Source: JBQLZO01 sp052168315
GTDB lineage: Bacteria > Planctomycetota > Phycisphaerae > Phycisphaerales > UBA1924
Assembly: GCA_052168315.1 (NCBI GenBank)
Contig: JBQLZO010000050.1
Span: 124,001 to 188,000 of the forward strand
Length of the DNA stretch: 64,000 bases
Direction of reading: 5' to 3'
Each line of letters opens with the position of its first letter. The first letter of the stretch is position 1. The translations under genes and the position numbers were made by a program. Shown here in pieces: positions 1-10,762 of the stretch. The notes under the pieces are model-generated. The model had not been told where the DNA came from, ran no database searches, and worked only from the letters and a program-made list of their open reading frames with translations.

Positions 1-2032
1 CCCGGCTCCCTGGGACACCCGATCGCGCTCCGCCGCCAGCCGCTCGGTCTCGCGCTGGAACGCCAGGTCCTGACGCTCCCGAAGCTCTTCGTGCATCGTC
101 GACCGGAGGAACGAGCGGTGCGGGAAGGTCTCCCGCTCGCCCGTGAGCTGCTCGCGAAGCCGGATCGCCTCGGGCTGGTTCGGATTCAGCTCCAGCGAGC
201 GACGGATCGTCCACAGAGCCTTGTCCGTTTCACCGGAATCGGCCTGCTGCTGCGCCTCCACATTCAGCGCCGCCGTCTGGCGGTCGCGGGACCACGGCAG
301 CATCGACGCTCGCGAGCCCGTCCGCACCCGCTCCATGTGCCCCACCGCCTGCTCGCCCTCATCGATCATCGTCTTGTCCGACACGATCGACGGCGTGATC
401 AGGAAGATGATCTCCGCACGCTCCGTCCCGTCATCGAACCCGCGGAACGCCGTGCCGATGATCGGGATATCGCCCAGCAGCGGAACCTGACGACGAACCA
501 GCCGCGTCTGCTCCTTGAACAAGCCGCCCAGCACGATCGTCGCCCCATCCGGCACCATCACATTCGTCGTGATCTCCTGCGTAATCTCGTCAGGGATCGT
601 CACCGCCGCCCCCGTCGCGTCTGTCGCATCGCGGATCAGACCCTCCGAGACACGAGGCGCCAGCTCCATGCGGATCATCCCATCCGTCGAAACGAACGGA
701 CGCACCGCCAGCTGCGTGCCCGTGTCAAGGAACTCCACCGACTGCGTCGTCGAGGTCTCAGTCGAGGTCGTGTTCAGATAGCCCAGCTTGCGACCGACAA
801 GCACCCGCGCCGCCTGCCGGTTCAGGGTCAGGATCTTCGGGTTCGAGAGCACCGTCAGGTCCGTCACCTCGTCCAGCGCCCGAACGAACAGCGCGATCTC
901 ATCGCGGATCAATCCCAGCTTCAGCGTGCCCGGCCCGCCGAAGTTGCCCGGGCGGCTCGTCACCGCCGTGCCGTTGCTGTCGGTCGGGAACACCGCGTTG
1001 TCGCCGAGCTGCGACAACGCATCGGCCGCCCCCAGCGGCCCGCCGAAGTTGAAGAAATCCTCGAAGTCCAGGTCCGCGATGATCGAGAAGTCAACGCCGA
1101 ACGCGTTCGCCTCGGTCAGCTGCGTCTGCAGGATCGTCGCCTCCACCAGCACCTGGGCCGGGCGCTGGTCGATCTCACCGATCAGCGACATGATCTCCTC
1201 GATGTGCTCCGGGTAGTCGAACACCACCAGCGTCGCCGCCAGCGCGTAGTCCTCGGCCCCCGTGGGCTTCGCGTCCGTGATCGTGAAGTCCGACACATCC
1301 CCGGACACCGTGATCGTGCCCTGCTCCGAGAGCAGCGGCTCGATGAACAGCGCCGCGTCCGACGCCTTCAGATAGTTCAGCCGGATCACCCGCTGCTCGC
1401 GCTTCCGGGCCGCGGCCTCCATCTCCGCGATCACCTCCGCGGGATACACATAGATGAAGTTCCCCCGCTCCAGCCACCCGTACCCGTTCACATTCAGGAT
1501 CGCGTCCAGCGCCTCGTCGATCGTCACCCCGTAGAGGTTCGCCGTCACCGTCGCGCTGACATCCTTGCTCGCGATGATGTTCCGACGGCTCTGCAGCGAC
1601 AGCATCTGCAGCACATTCGCCAGGTCCTCATCCCGCACGAAGATGTCCACCGTCATGAATTCGGACACCGTGACGCCCGCATCGCCCGAACCCGAGCCAG
1701 AGCCCGATGCCGCCAGGTCGGCGTCCGCGCCCGATCCGTTGCCCGCGCCGTACCCCGGACCGCCGCCCGCCTCCCCGTACATCTCGAGGTCGTTCCCGCC
1801 GAATCCATCATCGCCGCCGCCCGGCAGGAGGATCGATCCGTGGTCCTGGTCCGGCTCCGGACGCGGGTTCCGGGGATCCATCGGGTCGTACGCCGGCTGC
1901 TGCGCCGACGCCGCGCCCGCGAGCGTGCCGACCACTGCCAGCACACCCAGAACACTGAGGCGGCTCCGCCCACGATCTCGCAGGCGATCTTCGTTCGTTG
2001 CGGCGAGGACGACGCTGGCTCGGCTGGTCATG
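1..2032 (-). CDS. Secretin of a type II secretion / type IV pilus system (partial, C-terminus beyond window)
   Basis: The frame runs from an ATG at 2032 off the left edge, so the stop is not seen. The N-terminus has a basic stretch and a hydrophobic segment ending in GAASAQQ (signal peptide), then a Gly/Ser/Asp-rich linker. A secretin N-domain follows (about residues 125-200, VDIFVRDEDLANVLQMLS), then an N1-like domain and the secretin core (VLSNPKILTLNRQAARVLVG, DTGTQLAVRPF, VPDGATIVLGGLFKEQT, VPLLGDIPIIGTAFR, ELIFLITPSIV-like end of the barrel). After the barrel comes an unusual extension with a TPR-like unit (ADSGETDKALWTIRRSLELN) and a charged helix. Secretins form the outer-membrane channel for type II secretion or type IV pili. 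No other machinery gene is in view, so the system cannot be assigned. Confidence 0.9.
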
Positions 2033-2396
2033 TGCAACTCCTGCTTCGTGGCGAGGCATTCAGAGGGCAGACGCGCCCGCGCTGCGGAACCGCAGGCACG
2101 CGTCGCCGATCGCGGATTGATGCGCGCAAGGCCGTGATCGAAACGGACCTGCGCGATCGGATCGACCCGCAAGCCACGCGCCGTCCGCGCTGCCCTGTTT
2201 GTCGTCCCGTTCGCGCGTGGACTTGGCGGATCCCGCAGCCCCGCGAGCCCCCCGGTTCCGCACGCGCGGCGCAGACCGACCCCCATCCGGGGAACACCCC
2301 GGGGATGCCACCCACTCCCGCCCCGGCAGCAAGCACTCAACCCGCCCCGCCCATCCAGCCCCATCCCACGCGCGGGCGCGCGCCCGCACCGACCGG
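2033..2396. other. Intergenic region upstream of the secretin gene
   Basis: These 364 bases hold no convincing gene. They lie between the secretin start and the desaturase stop, both on the minus strand, and should include the secretin promoter. An imperfect GC hairpin (CATCC-GGGG / CCCC-GGGGATG, about 2286-2310) could end the desaturase transcript but has no T-run. Confidence 0.5.
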
Positions 2397-3383
2397 TCAA
2401 TCCTCCGAACGCTTCGACTTCAGACGATCAGCGCTCGGCACCCGGATCCCGCGCACCAGGCCCATCCACGACAGCACCCGGATCAACAGGAACGACAGAT
2501 CGAACTGCCACCACCGCAGCCCGTGGCGCGCCGAGGTCGGAAACGCGTGGTGGTTGTTGTGCCAACCCTCCCCCAGCGCCAGAATCCCGCACACCGGGTT
2601 GTTCCGGCTCTCATCACGCGTCTCGTACGCCCGGTGCCCCCAGATGTGGCAAACGGAATTCACAGACCAGGTCACATGGTGCACAAACAGCACGCGCACC
2701 AGCCCGCCCCACAGGAACCCGAGCAGCGCCCCGTACCACGACATCGTCATCAACCCGCCCACAACCGCGGGAATCAGCAGCCCGAGCGCAACCCAGAGCG
2801 GGAACAGCCTCGAGATCGTGCGGATCATCGGGTCCTTCATCAGGTCGGGCGCATAACGCTGCCGATCGCTCGCATGGCTCGCCATGAACCACCCCATGTG
2901 CGCGTGAGCGATCCCGCGCAACATGTTCCTGAATCCCGCCCCGTGCGAGTGCGGCGAATGCGGATCGCCATCCTGGTCCGAGTGCTGATGATGGCACCGA
3001 TGGTTCGCCACCCAGTCGATCAACGGCCCCTCCACCGCCATCGAACCCAGAATCCCCAGCACCGCACGCAGCACCGGATTCGCCTCGAAAGAGCGGTGCG
3101 TGAACAGACGGTGGTACCCCACCGTCACCCCGAACCCCGTCAGCAGGTACATCACCGCCAGCAGCACCAGGTGCGGCCAGTTGAACGCCACCGGATACAG
3201 GAGCACCGATCCGACCACCAGCCCGGCGACCGGCAGCAGAACGACAAGCAGCGTCACGATCCGCATGCCGACAGGAAGCGGATCGACCGCGTCCGCACTC
3301 CCTCCCCCGGGGTGAGCTTCGAACGGAGCGGGTTGCGATGCGACCCCCTTGATGCCCGGCACAAGCGATTGAAGATGCGTCAA
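2397..3383 (-). CDS. Acyl-CoA/acyl-lipid delta-9-type fatty acid desaturase
   Basis: This integral-membrane di-iron desaturase would introduce a double bond into a fatty acyl chain. The three histidine boxes are all present: HRLFTH, HRCHHQHSD and NNHHAFP. Hydrophobic pairs flank them (e.g. RIVTLLVVLLPVAGLVVG and HLVLLAVMYLL). The chosen start is TTG at 3383, about 328 aa, because an AAGGAAAG Shine-Dalgarno lies 7 nt upstream. The frame is open further (GTG at 3497, ATG at 3461) but no ribosome binding site is seen there. The third box in its WHNNHHAFP context is typical of the stearoyl-CoA desaturase-like bacterial group. Substrate and regiochemistry are inferred. Confidence 0.9.
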   Translation of the reverse strand: MTHLQSLVPGIKGVASQPAPFEAHPGGGSADAVDPLPVGMRIVTLLVVLLPVAGLVVGSVLLYPVAFNWPHLVLLAVMYLLTGFGVTVGYHRLFTHRSFEANPVLRAVLGILGSMAVEGPLIDWVANHRCHHQHSDQDGDPHSPHSHGAGFRNMLRGIAHAHMGWFMASHASDRQRYAPDLMKDPMIRTISRLFPLWVALGLLIPAVVGGLMTMSWYGALLGFLWGGLVRVLFVHHVTWSVNSVCHIWGHRAYETRDESRNNPVCGILALGEGWHNNHHAFPTSARHGLRWWQFDLSFLLIRVLSWMGLVRGIRVPSADRLKSKRSED

Positions 3384-3390
3384 GTGTGAA

Positions 3391-3398
3391 CTTTCCTT
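3391..3398 (-). promoter_or_regulatory. Ribosome binding site deciding the desaturase TTG start
   Basis: AAGGAAAG on the minus strand, 7 nt before the TTG at 3383. It favours this start over the upstream in-frame ATG and GTG. Confidence 0.5.
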
Positions 3399-3622
3399 GA
3401 AGGAAGTGCATCGCACGCTGGACCGCGCACGAGTGGAGGCTCGGTGATGGATCGGCGACATGGCCGGACCCGACCGCCTGACAGGATCATACGCCACCGG
3501 TCACACGCCCGCATGGCGGCCCGGCTCCACGCTCAATGCCCATTCACCCAGCGCCATGATCCAAGCGATTGAACACCGCGCGAAGCATCGGGTAGCGCAG
3601 CCCCCCGCCCGCGGCGACCTCG

Positions 3623-6454
3623 CTACACCGGCATCCAGTCCTCGGCATCGATGTCGCTGGCGCTCTCATCCTGCGCCGGGCGAACCACCAAACGGTGCTC
3701 CACCCCCTCCGGCGCGTACCGCAGCACAACCTCGCCGCGCAGCTCGTGCCGCGCGAACCCCTCGATCAGCTGCGTCCCCAGCCCGGGGCTCACCGAGCCC
3801 GGATCGATCGACACCCCCCTCTCGACCCAGTCCAGCGTGATCGACTCGGGGAATGCCGCGCGGGGCTCCGCCTCAACGCACGACCAGCGGATGTCGACCC
3901 TCCCCTCGGACGAGGCCAGCGCACCGTGCTTCAGCGAGTTCGACATCAGCTCCTGGACCACGAACCCCAGCGGCGTCGCCTGCCGCGCCGGAACATCGAT
4001 CGGGGGACCGCCCAGCGCGATCGAGCCCGGGCACTCCGGTGGGATCATGGTCCGGACGATCGTCTCGATGTCCACCGGCGCATAGTTCCGCTCCGAGAGC
4101 AGCGAGTGCACCGCGTCCATCGCCCGCAGCCTGCTCCGGATCGCGTTCGCGAACCCGTCCACCGTGCTCTGCCGCACGCGGCACAGATCAACCAGCGTCA
4201 GCAGCGATCCCAGCGCGTTCTTCAATCGGTGGTTCAACTCACTCAGCAGCCGCCCCCGCAGCCGCGCCGCCGCCTCGATCGACCGGATCGCCTCCCGCGC
4301 CTCCGTCACATCGCTGAGCAGAAAGAACGCCCCCACCGTCCCGGAAGCGTTCCGCTCCGGTATCAGCATCGCATCCATCGTCCGCAACCCGCCCGACGGA
4401 CCCGGCGCTGTGAACTCGTACCGCTGCTCCTTCCCGCTCAGCGCACGCTCGATGTGCGGCCGATGGAGCTCCATACGGTCCGGAGGAATCACGCTGTCCA
4501 GCGGCTCGCCGAGCAGATCCGGCAGCTCGCGCCCGTAGATCGCGCGACCCGCCGCGTTCACGAACCTCAGCCGCATCTGCGGGTCCAGCCGCCCGATCAC
4601 CACCGGCAGCGCATCCGTGATCGTCTGCAGCTCCTGACGCGAGCGACGCACCATCTCCTCCGCCTCCACCCGGCGCGAGATGTCGCGGACCACCGCCACG
4701 ATCTCTTGAGTCCGCCCAAGCTCCCCGCGCACCATCGTCAGGCTCGCCTCGGCCGTGATCGTCTCGCCCTGACCCCGCACGATCCGGCACCGCACCGAAC
4801 TCGCCGGCTCGCCCACGATCAAAGCCTCGATCGAACGCCGGACCGCCCCCCGGTCGTCGCGGTGCAGCCGATCGAAGAACGAGGTCCCCACCAGCGACTC
4901 CGCGGACACCCCGAAGATCCGCTCGGCCGCCGGCGAGGCATACAGGAACCGCCCGTCGACCGTCTGCCGCGCGATCAGATCCGCCGCGTTCTCGGCCAGG
5001 AACCTGAACAACGCCTCGCTGTCACGCAGCTTCGCCTCGTCCCGCACGCGGAGCGTGATGTCATCAGCGAACGCCGCGTACGCGCCGATCCGACCATCCT
5101 CATCCGGCAGAGGCGTGTTGTGCCACTCGCAGATGATCCGGCTCCCATCGCTCCGTAGATTCTCGTTCCGGCTCGTGTTGGGAACCCCGCGCTCCAGCAG
5201 CTCGTGCACGATCTCCTTGACATGCTCCCGCGCCTCGTCCGGCACGATCATGTCCAGCGCATCACGCCCGATCGCCTCATCCCGCGTGTACCCGAAGATC
5301 TCCTCGGCCCGCGGATTCCAACCGATCACCCGCCCCGAACGATCAACCTCCAGCGCCGCCAGCGGCGTCCGCTGCAGATGCAGCTCCGCCCGCCGCTGCG
5401 ACGCCCGCATCCGCCGCTCCGCCGTGAGCATGTCCGTGATGTCCACCGCGCTGCCGATGTATCCCTGGTAGGTCCCATCCTTCCGATACACCGGACCGCC
5501 CCGCTCGAACAGGTCCCGGTACACACCATCGTGCCGCCGCAGCCGGTACTGGTGCTCGTACGGCTTCCGAGACTCCACCGCCCCCTCGAACGCCACCCGC
5601 AGCCCCTCAAGGTCATCCGGATGGATCGACTCGTGCCAACCCTCCCCAGTCTCCTCCTCCTGCGTCCGACCCGTGAAGTCCAGCCACACCTTGTTGAACC
5701 ACTCCAACGACTTGTCCGCCCGCGCGAGCCAGATGAAAATCGGCGCCTGATCCCCCATCGTCCGGAACAGCTGCTCCGAAACCGCCAGCCGGTCCTGCGC
5801 CAGCCGCGACTCCGTGTTGTCGATCATCACACCGCGCGCCCCCACGATGCCCCCACCCGCATCGCGCACCGGCGACACCGTGCTCCGCACCCACCGCACC
5901 ATCCCATCCGCATGCCGAACCCGGTACTCCAACTGCGTCCGACGCCCCTCCTCCAACGCCTCATCCACGCACGAACGCAGCGCCCCCAGATCGTTCGCAT
6001 CCACCTGCGCGAACCAACGCCCCGGCTCCTTCCACTCCTCAGCGCGCACCCCCGTCAACGCCTCGATCTGTGGCGACACATGCACCAGCTCGCCGGATGC
6101 CCCATCCAACTGCCAGAACACCACCCCCAGCGGCTCGAGCGTGCTCTTGTAAAGATCGTGTTCATCCTGAAACACGCGCCCCCCGCCTCCGCCCGGCCCC
6201 GGCCCGTTCCGCCAGGCGATAACCCCCGCGATACCGCAGAGCACCACCATCCCCACCGCGCCACCCATCGCGCCGGCCCAGCCACCGGGCCCCACGCCCG
6301 CCAGTTCCAATCCAACGCCCAACACCCCGAGTCCCATCGCCAGACCCATCAGCACCGGAACCGCCAGACCGGAGCGCGCACCCCCCGACCGACCGCCCGC
6401 GCCCGCCCTCTCGCTGACTCGCTCGCCGGACTTATTCCGCATCGACGCCATCAT
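3623..6454 (-). CDS. Membrane multi-PAS sensor histidine kinase, HWE/HisKA_2 family
   Basis: About 943 aa from the ATG at 6454; a GTG at 6478 is also in frame. Two hydrophobic segments (about residues 25-80) anchor it. About five consecutive PAS/PAC units follow (recurring RVRHADG, YRLRRHDG, EDGRIGAYAAF, VRDISRRVEAEE). The phospho-acceptor region is LSELNHRLKNALGSLLTL near residue 740. The ATPase domain has ELMSNSLKHGAL and LDWVERG, the W-x-E of HWE-type kinases, then GLGTQLIEGF. Such kinases phosphorylate response regulators after signal sensing by PAS domains. No response regulator adjoins it, so it is an orphan kinase. The signal is unknown. Confidence 0.9.
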   Translation of the reverse strand: MMASMRNKSGERVSERAGAGGRSGGARSGLAVPVLMGLAMGLGVLGVGLELAGVGPGGWAGAMGGAVGMVVLCGIAGVIAWRNGPGPGGGGGRVFQDEHDLYKSTLEPLGVVFWQLDGASGELVHVSPQIEALTGVRAEEWKEPGRWFAQVDANDLGALRSCVDEALEEGRRTQLEYRVRHADGMVRWVRSTVSPVRDAGGGIVGARGVMIDNTESRLAQDRLAVSEQLFRTMGDQAPIFIWLARADKSLEWFNKVWLDFTGRTQEEETGEGWHESIHPDDLEGLRVAFEGAVESRKPYEHQYRLRRHDGVYRDLFERGGPVYRKDGTYQGYIGSAVDITDMLTAERRMRASQRRAELHLQRTPLAALEVDRSGRVIGWNPRAEEIFGYTRDEAIGRDALDMIVPDEAREHVKEIVHELLERGVPNTSRNENLRSDGSRIICEWHNTPLPDEDGRIGAYAAFADDITLRVRDEAKLRDSEALFRFLAENAADLIARQTVDGRFLYASPAAERIFGVSAESLVGTSFFDRLHRDDRGAVRRSIEALIVGEPASSVRCRIVRGQGETITAEASLTMVRGELGRTQEIVAVVRDISRRVEAEEMVRRSRQELQTITDALPVVIGRLDPQMRLRFVNAAGRAIYGRELPDLLGEPLDSVIPPDRMELHRPHIERALSGKEQRYEFTAPGPSGGLRTMDAMLIPERNASGTVGAFFLLSDVTEAREAIRSIEAAARLRGRLLSELNHRLKNALGSLLTLVDLCRVRQSTVDGFANAIRSRLRAMDAVHSLLSERNYAPVDIETIVRTMIPPECPGSIALGGPPIDVPARQATPLGFVVQELMSNSLKHGALASSEGRVDIRWSCVEAEPRAAFPESITLDWVERGVSIDPGSVSPGLGTQLIEGFARHELRGEVVLRYAPEGVEHRLVVRPAQDESASDIDAEDWMPV

Positions 6455-6523
6455 ACAAAGGCTCTCATCGCGCCCCACCTCCGAACCCGCGGGCCGGTCC
6501 CTCCCCCATCCCGCCGCAACCGC

Positions 6524-9500
6524 TCACGACCCCACCCGCGCCCACTGCGCCTCGAGCTTCTTCGGCGACACCGACACCGCGGTCCCCAGCGACTCGGCGA
6601 ACAGCGACACACGCATCTCCTCGAGCATCCAACGAAAGTCCTCAAGAGCCTGGTCGAACACGCTCGCCACCCGGTTCCGGTCCGCCCGGTACGCGTACGC
6701 CTCCCAAAGCTGCTCAAGGTACCGCGCGCTCTGCACATCCTTCTCTGCGCCCCGCGCCACCAGCTTGTCCAAGCGAACGATCCCGCCACGAAAGTACCGC
6801 GCGAACTGTCCCAGCCACGGCAGCGGCGTGTCCGCGATGAACGCCCGCGGCGCCAGCCGCGAATGCCAACGCCTCAGGTCCGCGATCGCATCCGCATACA
6901 CCAGCCCCGATTCCGACTCCAACCGCATCACGAACGCGTGCTGCTCATCCAGCAGCAGATTCGCCATCCGCCCGATCTCCTCGATCGATCCCGCGACACG
7001 GTTCCAACCCACATCCAGCCGGGTCTCGTACGCCGCCGCAGTGCGGATCGTGTCCGCCTCGATCGACGCATGCCCCTCGAACAGGAACGCCCGTTCGGCC
7101 ACCAGCAGCGTCAACTGATCCCGAAGCTCCGCCCGCGATCCCACATAGGGATACGCCGTCGCCGCCCGCACCAGGGCCGGGTGGTCGTCGAAGCGGAACT
7201 TCATGAACCGCTGCATGTGCACCGCGAACAGCCGGCGCAGCCCCTTCCGCAGCGCCAGACGCGCCGGATCACGCGCCTCCAGCAGCCGCACCGCCGCCCG
7301 ATGCTCGATCCCCGTCCCGTCGTTGGGCCCCTCATCGACGATGGCCGGATAGGCCGTGAGGCTCATCCCGAGGTGCTCGATCTCCACCGATCGCGGCAGA
7401 TCCCCAAAGTCCCACTCGATGATCGAATCGCGGTTCAGCCGCGGGTGCGGGAGCCGCGTGAACTGGCTTCGCAGCCGCGCGGTCAGCGAGCGCTTGATCG
7501 ACCCTAGGTCCCGCCCCTCGCCCAGCACCACGCCCTTCTCATCGACCACCTTGATCTTCACCGTCACATGCGCCGGCAGTTCCGAAGGATCCCACATCGA
7601 CGGCTCAATGCTCTGGCCCGCCACGGCCCCCAGCGCCGCGGCCACCGCGCCCGCGAACGGTGGCTGCCGATCGTCACGCAGTGCCCGGTTCAGGATGTCC
7701 GAAACCCGCTGCGCCACCTCCGATGCCGGCAGCAGCAGCCGGCGGATCTCCTTCGGGAGCAGCTTGATGATCGCCTCCACGCGCGGCACAAACAGCCCCG
7801 GGACCAGCCACGGCACCCGCTTGTCATCAAGGCTCACCAGCACATCCACCGGCACCGTCAGCACCGCCCCATCGTCGTCCGAGGTCGGATCGTGCAGGTA
7901 GCTCACCCCGCAGAGGATCCCGCCGACCACGATCTCATCCGGGTACGCCTGGTCGGGCTGGAGCGCATCCGGCTCGGCCAGCAGATCCTCCTCCCGCATG
8001 CGCAGCAGCCGGGGCTTGGAACGCTCGGCATCGCGGCGCCACTTCTCGAACTCCGCCGTGGAGGTGATGTCGCCCGGCACGCGGGCGTCGTAGAAGTCGA
8101 ACCGCTCCTGCGCCGCGACGAGCAGGTCCCGCCGCCGGATCTTCGCCTCCACATGCTCGACCCGCTCGATCAGCCGGCGGTTGGCCTCCAGGAAGTTCGG
8201 GGGGCGCTTCATCTGCCCCTCCACCAGCGCCGAGTGGATGAAGATCCGCCGCGCCGCCGCCCGGTCGATCCGCGCGTAGTTCGCCTTGCGGTTCGTGGCC
8301 AGCTCCAGCCCGAACAGCGAGATCGTCATCGGCGCCGCGACATACTCGCCGCCCTCGTGCCAGTACGGCTCGCCGTACCGCCGATGCAGCAGGTGCACGC
8401 CCACCCGCTCGATCCACTCCGGCTCCACCTTCGCCACCGTCCGCGCGTACAGCCGCGTGGTCCGGACCAGCTCCGACGCCACGCACCACTTCGGCTTCGC
8501 GCTGAAAAGCGCCGACCCCGGAAAGATCGAGAACTTCAGCCCCCGCGCCCCGTCGTATTCGAACGCGCTGGCCTTCTTTCCGATGTTCGAGAGCAAACCC
8601 GTCAGCAGCGCCCGGTGCACGCAGTCGTACGCCGCCGGCTTGCCGTTCTGCCCGATCCCCAGCTCCCGTGCCACCTGCGCGAGCTGCCGATGAACATCCT
8701 GCCACTCGCGCATCCGCATGTAATTCAAGAAATTGTCCGCGCACCACCGCCGCAGCTTCGAGCCCGACAGCGCCTCCTTCTTCTTCAGATACTCATCCCA
8801 CAGCTTCACGAACCCGAGGAAATCCGATTCCGGATGCCGGAAGTAAGCGTGCGAGGCATCGGCCATGTCCGCCTTGTCCAGCGGACGCTCGCGGGGATCC
8901 TGGATCGACAACGCCGAGGCGATCACCAGCATCTCCGCCAGGCAATCCTCATCCCGCGCCGCCAGGATCATCCGACCCACCCGCGGATCAATCGGGAGCC
9001 GCGCCAGCTCCCGCCCAAGCGCTGTCAGCCTGTCCTCCTCATCGATTGCCCCCAGCTCCCGCAGCGTCTCGAACCCATCCCGGATCATCCGCGTGTCCGG
9101 CGGATCGATGAAAGGGAACGAATCAACACGCCCGAGCTCCAGCGCCTGCATCTGCAGGATCACCGCCGCCAGGTTCGTCCGCCGGATCTCCGGCGGCGTG
9201 TACACCTCGCGCTGCAGATAGTCATCCTCCGCGTACAGCCGCACGCACACGCCCGGCCCGAGACGCCCGCAGCGACCCGCCCGCTGGTTCGCAGACGCCT
9301 GCGAGATCGGCTCGATCTGCAGCCCCTGCACCTTCGTCCGCGGGTTGTAACGAGACAACCGAGCCTCTCCAGCATCCACGACATACCGGATCCCCGGCAC
9401 CGTCAGCGAGGTCTCGGCCACATTCGTCGCCAGCACGATCCGACGATCCTGCGTCGAAGCGAAGATCCGGTTCTGCTCCGCGTTGGACAGCCGCGCGTAC

Positions 9501-10762
9501 AGCGGCAGGATCTCGGTTCCGCGCCCACCGTGCCCGTGCGCGTGCGCCCCCACGAAGTGATCCCGCAGCGCCTTGGCCGTCTGCCGGATCTCACGCTCGC
9601 CCGAAAGAAACACCAGCACATCGCCCGCATCCCGACCCGTCCGACCCTGCCAAAGCTCGTTCACCGCGTTCACCACAGCGCGAGCCTGCGAATCAACCTC
9701 GCCCGTCCCCGGATCCGGCTCAGGACCCCGATACCGCACCTCCACCGGGTAGGTCCGCCCCGACACATTGATGATCGGCGCGGGCCCACCCGACCCCGCG
9801 AAGTGCTCGGCGAACCGCTCCGGATCGATCGTCGCCGAGGTGATGATCACCTTCAAGTCCGGGCGCCTCGGCAGCAGGTTCTTCAAGTATCCAAGCAGAA
9901 AATCAATGTTCAGCGAACGCTCGTGCGCCTCGTCGATGATGATCGTGTCGTACGCGCTGAGCCCCCGATCGCCCTGCGTCTCGGCCAGCAGGATGCCATC
10001 GGTCATCAGCTTGATGTACCCGCCCGGCCCGGTCTTGTCCGTGAACCGGACCTTGTACCCCACCGCCGAACCACTCCCGCCCAGCGGGGTGCCCAGCTCA
10101 TCCGCGATCCGCTGCGCCACCGACCGCGCCGCGATCCGCCGAGGCTGCGTGTGCCCGATCAGCCCCGCGCACCCACGCCCCAGCTCCAGGCAGATCTTCG
10201 GCAGCTGCGTCGTCTTGCCCGACCCCGTCTCGCCGCACACCACCACCACCTGGTGATCCCGGATCGCAGCGGCGATCTCCTCCCGCTGCTCGCTCACCGG
10301 CAGGTCCGCCGGATACTTCAGCGCTGGCCGCCGCGCCCGGCGCTCCTCAACCCACGCCGATGAAGCCCGCATCCGCTCGGCAAGCTCGCCCAGATCGACC
10401 CCCTTCCCACGCTCGCTCCGGCGCAGCCGCTGCACGAACCGGGCCCGGTCTCGCGTCCGGCAATCGCCCAGCAGCGACCAAAGCTCGCTCACCCCCGCCG
10501 CCGAAACCCGCCCCTCCGAACCACCACCTTCCCCAGCAGGCACCTCCACACCCCGCCCATGACTCTCGCCCGTCCTTCCCGCCCCGCCCCGCTTTCGACG
10601 CCGACGCCGACGCGCTCCACCCGCCGCACCCTTCGCCCCCCCACCACTCCCGCCCACGCGCTCCCCACCACCCGCCGACTCGTCCGATCCCCTCCCCGCG
10701 GGCCCAGCCCCACGCCCGCCCACGCCCGCCCTCGAGTTGTCCGGTTCGTTCAGATCCGCCAT
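6524..10762 (-). CDS. hrpA: ATP-dependent RNA helicase HrpA (DEAH box)
   Basis: About 1412 aa from the ATG at 10762; the TTG two codons upstream lacks support. The low-complexity N-terminus (Gly/Arg-rich, about 100 aa) precedes the helicase core. The core has Walker A GETGSGKTTQLPK (about residue 177), DEAH (about 280), SATID (about 305), and motif VI QRAGRCGR (about 492). HA2/OB-fold regions follow, then the long C-terminal DUF3418-type region of HrpA (VGWNRVAGSIEEIG). Length agrees with E. coli HrpA (about 1300 aa) plus the N-terminal extension. HrpA acts on structured RNA and stalled or collided ribosomes. It diverges from the phoB-like gene. Confidence 0.95.
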   Translation of the reverse strand: MADLNEPDNSRAGVGGRGAGPAGRGSDESAGGGERVGGSGGGAKGAAGGARRRRRRKRGGAGRTGESHGRGVEVPAGEGGGSEGRVSAAGVSELWSLLGDCRTRDRARFVQRLRRSERGKGVDLGELAERMRASSAWVEERRARRPALKYPADLPVSEQREEIAAAIRDHQVVVVCGETGSGKTTQLPKICLELGRGCAGLIGHTQPRRIAARSVAQRIADELGTPLGGSGSAVGYKVRFTDKTGPGGYIKLMTDGILLAETQGDRGLSAYDTIIIDEAHERSLNIDFLLGYLKNLLPRRPDLKVIITSATIDPERFAEHFAGSGGPAPIINVSGRTYPVEVRYRGPEPDPGTGEVDSQARAVVNAVNELWQGRTGRDAGDVLVFLSGEREIRQTAKALRDHFVGAHAHGHGGRGTEILPLYARLSNAEQNRIFASTQDRRIVLATNVAETSLTVPGIRYVVDAGEARLSRYNPRTKVQGLQIEPISQASANQRAGRCGRLGPGVCVRLYAEDDYLQREVYTPPEIRRTNLAAVILQMQALELGRVDSFPFIDPPDTRMIRDGFETLRELGAIDEEDRLTALGRELARLPIDPRVGRMILAARDEDCLAEMLVIASALSIQDPRERPLDKADMADASHAYFRHPESDFLGFVKLWDEYLKKKEALSGSKLRRWCADNFLNYMRMREWQDVHRQLAQVARELGIGQNGKPAAYDCVHRALLTGLLSNIGKKASAFEYDGARGLKFSIFPGSALFSAKPKWCVASELVRTTRLYARTVAKVEPEWIERVGVHLLHRRYGEPYWHEGGEYVAAPMTISLFGLELATNRKANYARIDRAAARRIFIHSALVEGQMKRPPNFLEANRRLIERVEHVEAKIRRRDLLVAAQERFDFYDARVPGDITSTAEFEKWRRDAERSKPRLLRMREEDLLAEPDALQPDQAYPDEIVVGGILCGVSYLHDPTSDDDGAVLTVPVDVLVSLDDKRVPWLVPGLFVPRVEAIIKLLPKEIRRLLLPASEVAQRVSDILNRALRDDRQPPFAGAVAAALGAVAGQSIEPSMWDPSELPAHVTVKIKVVDEKGVVLGEGRDLGSIKRSLTARLRSQFTRLPHPRLNRDSIIEWDFGDLPRSVEIEHLGMSLTAYPAIVDEGPNDGTGIEHRAAVRLLEARDPARLALRKGLRRLFAVHMQRFMKFRFDDHPALVRAATAYPYVGSRAELRDQLTLLVAERAFLFEGHASIEADTIRTAAAYETRLDVGWNRVAGSIEEIGRMANLLLDEQHAFVMRLESESGLVYADAIADLRRWHSRLAPRAFIADTPLPWLGQFARYFRGGIVRLDKLVARGAEKDVQSARYLEQLWEAYAYRADRNRVASVFDQALEDFRWMLEEMRVSLFAESLGTAVSVSPKKLEAQWARVGS

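Noticed and set aside
91..2856. Very long open frame on the plus strand opposite the secretin and desaturase
   Set aside because: Arg/His-rich composition with no motifs; it is an antisense shadow of high-GC coding DNA, as are similar plus-strand frames opposite hrpA (7568-10363) and the PAS kinase.
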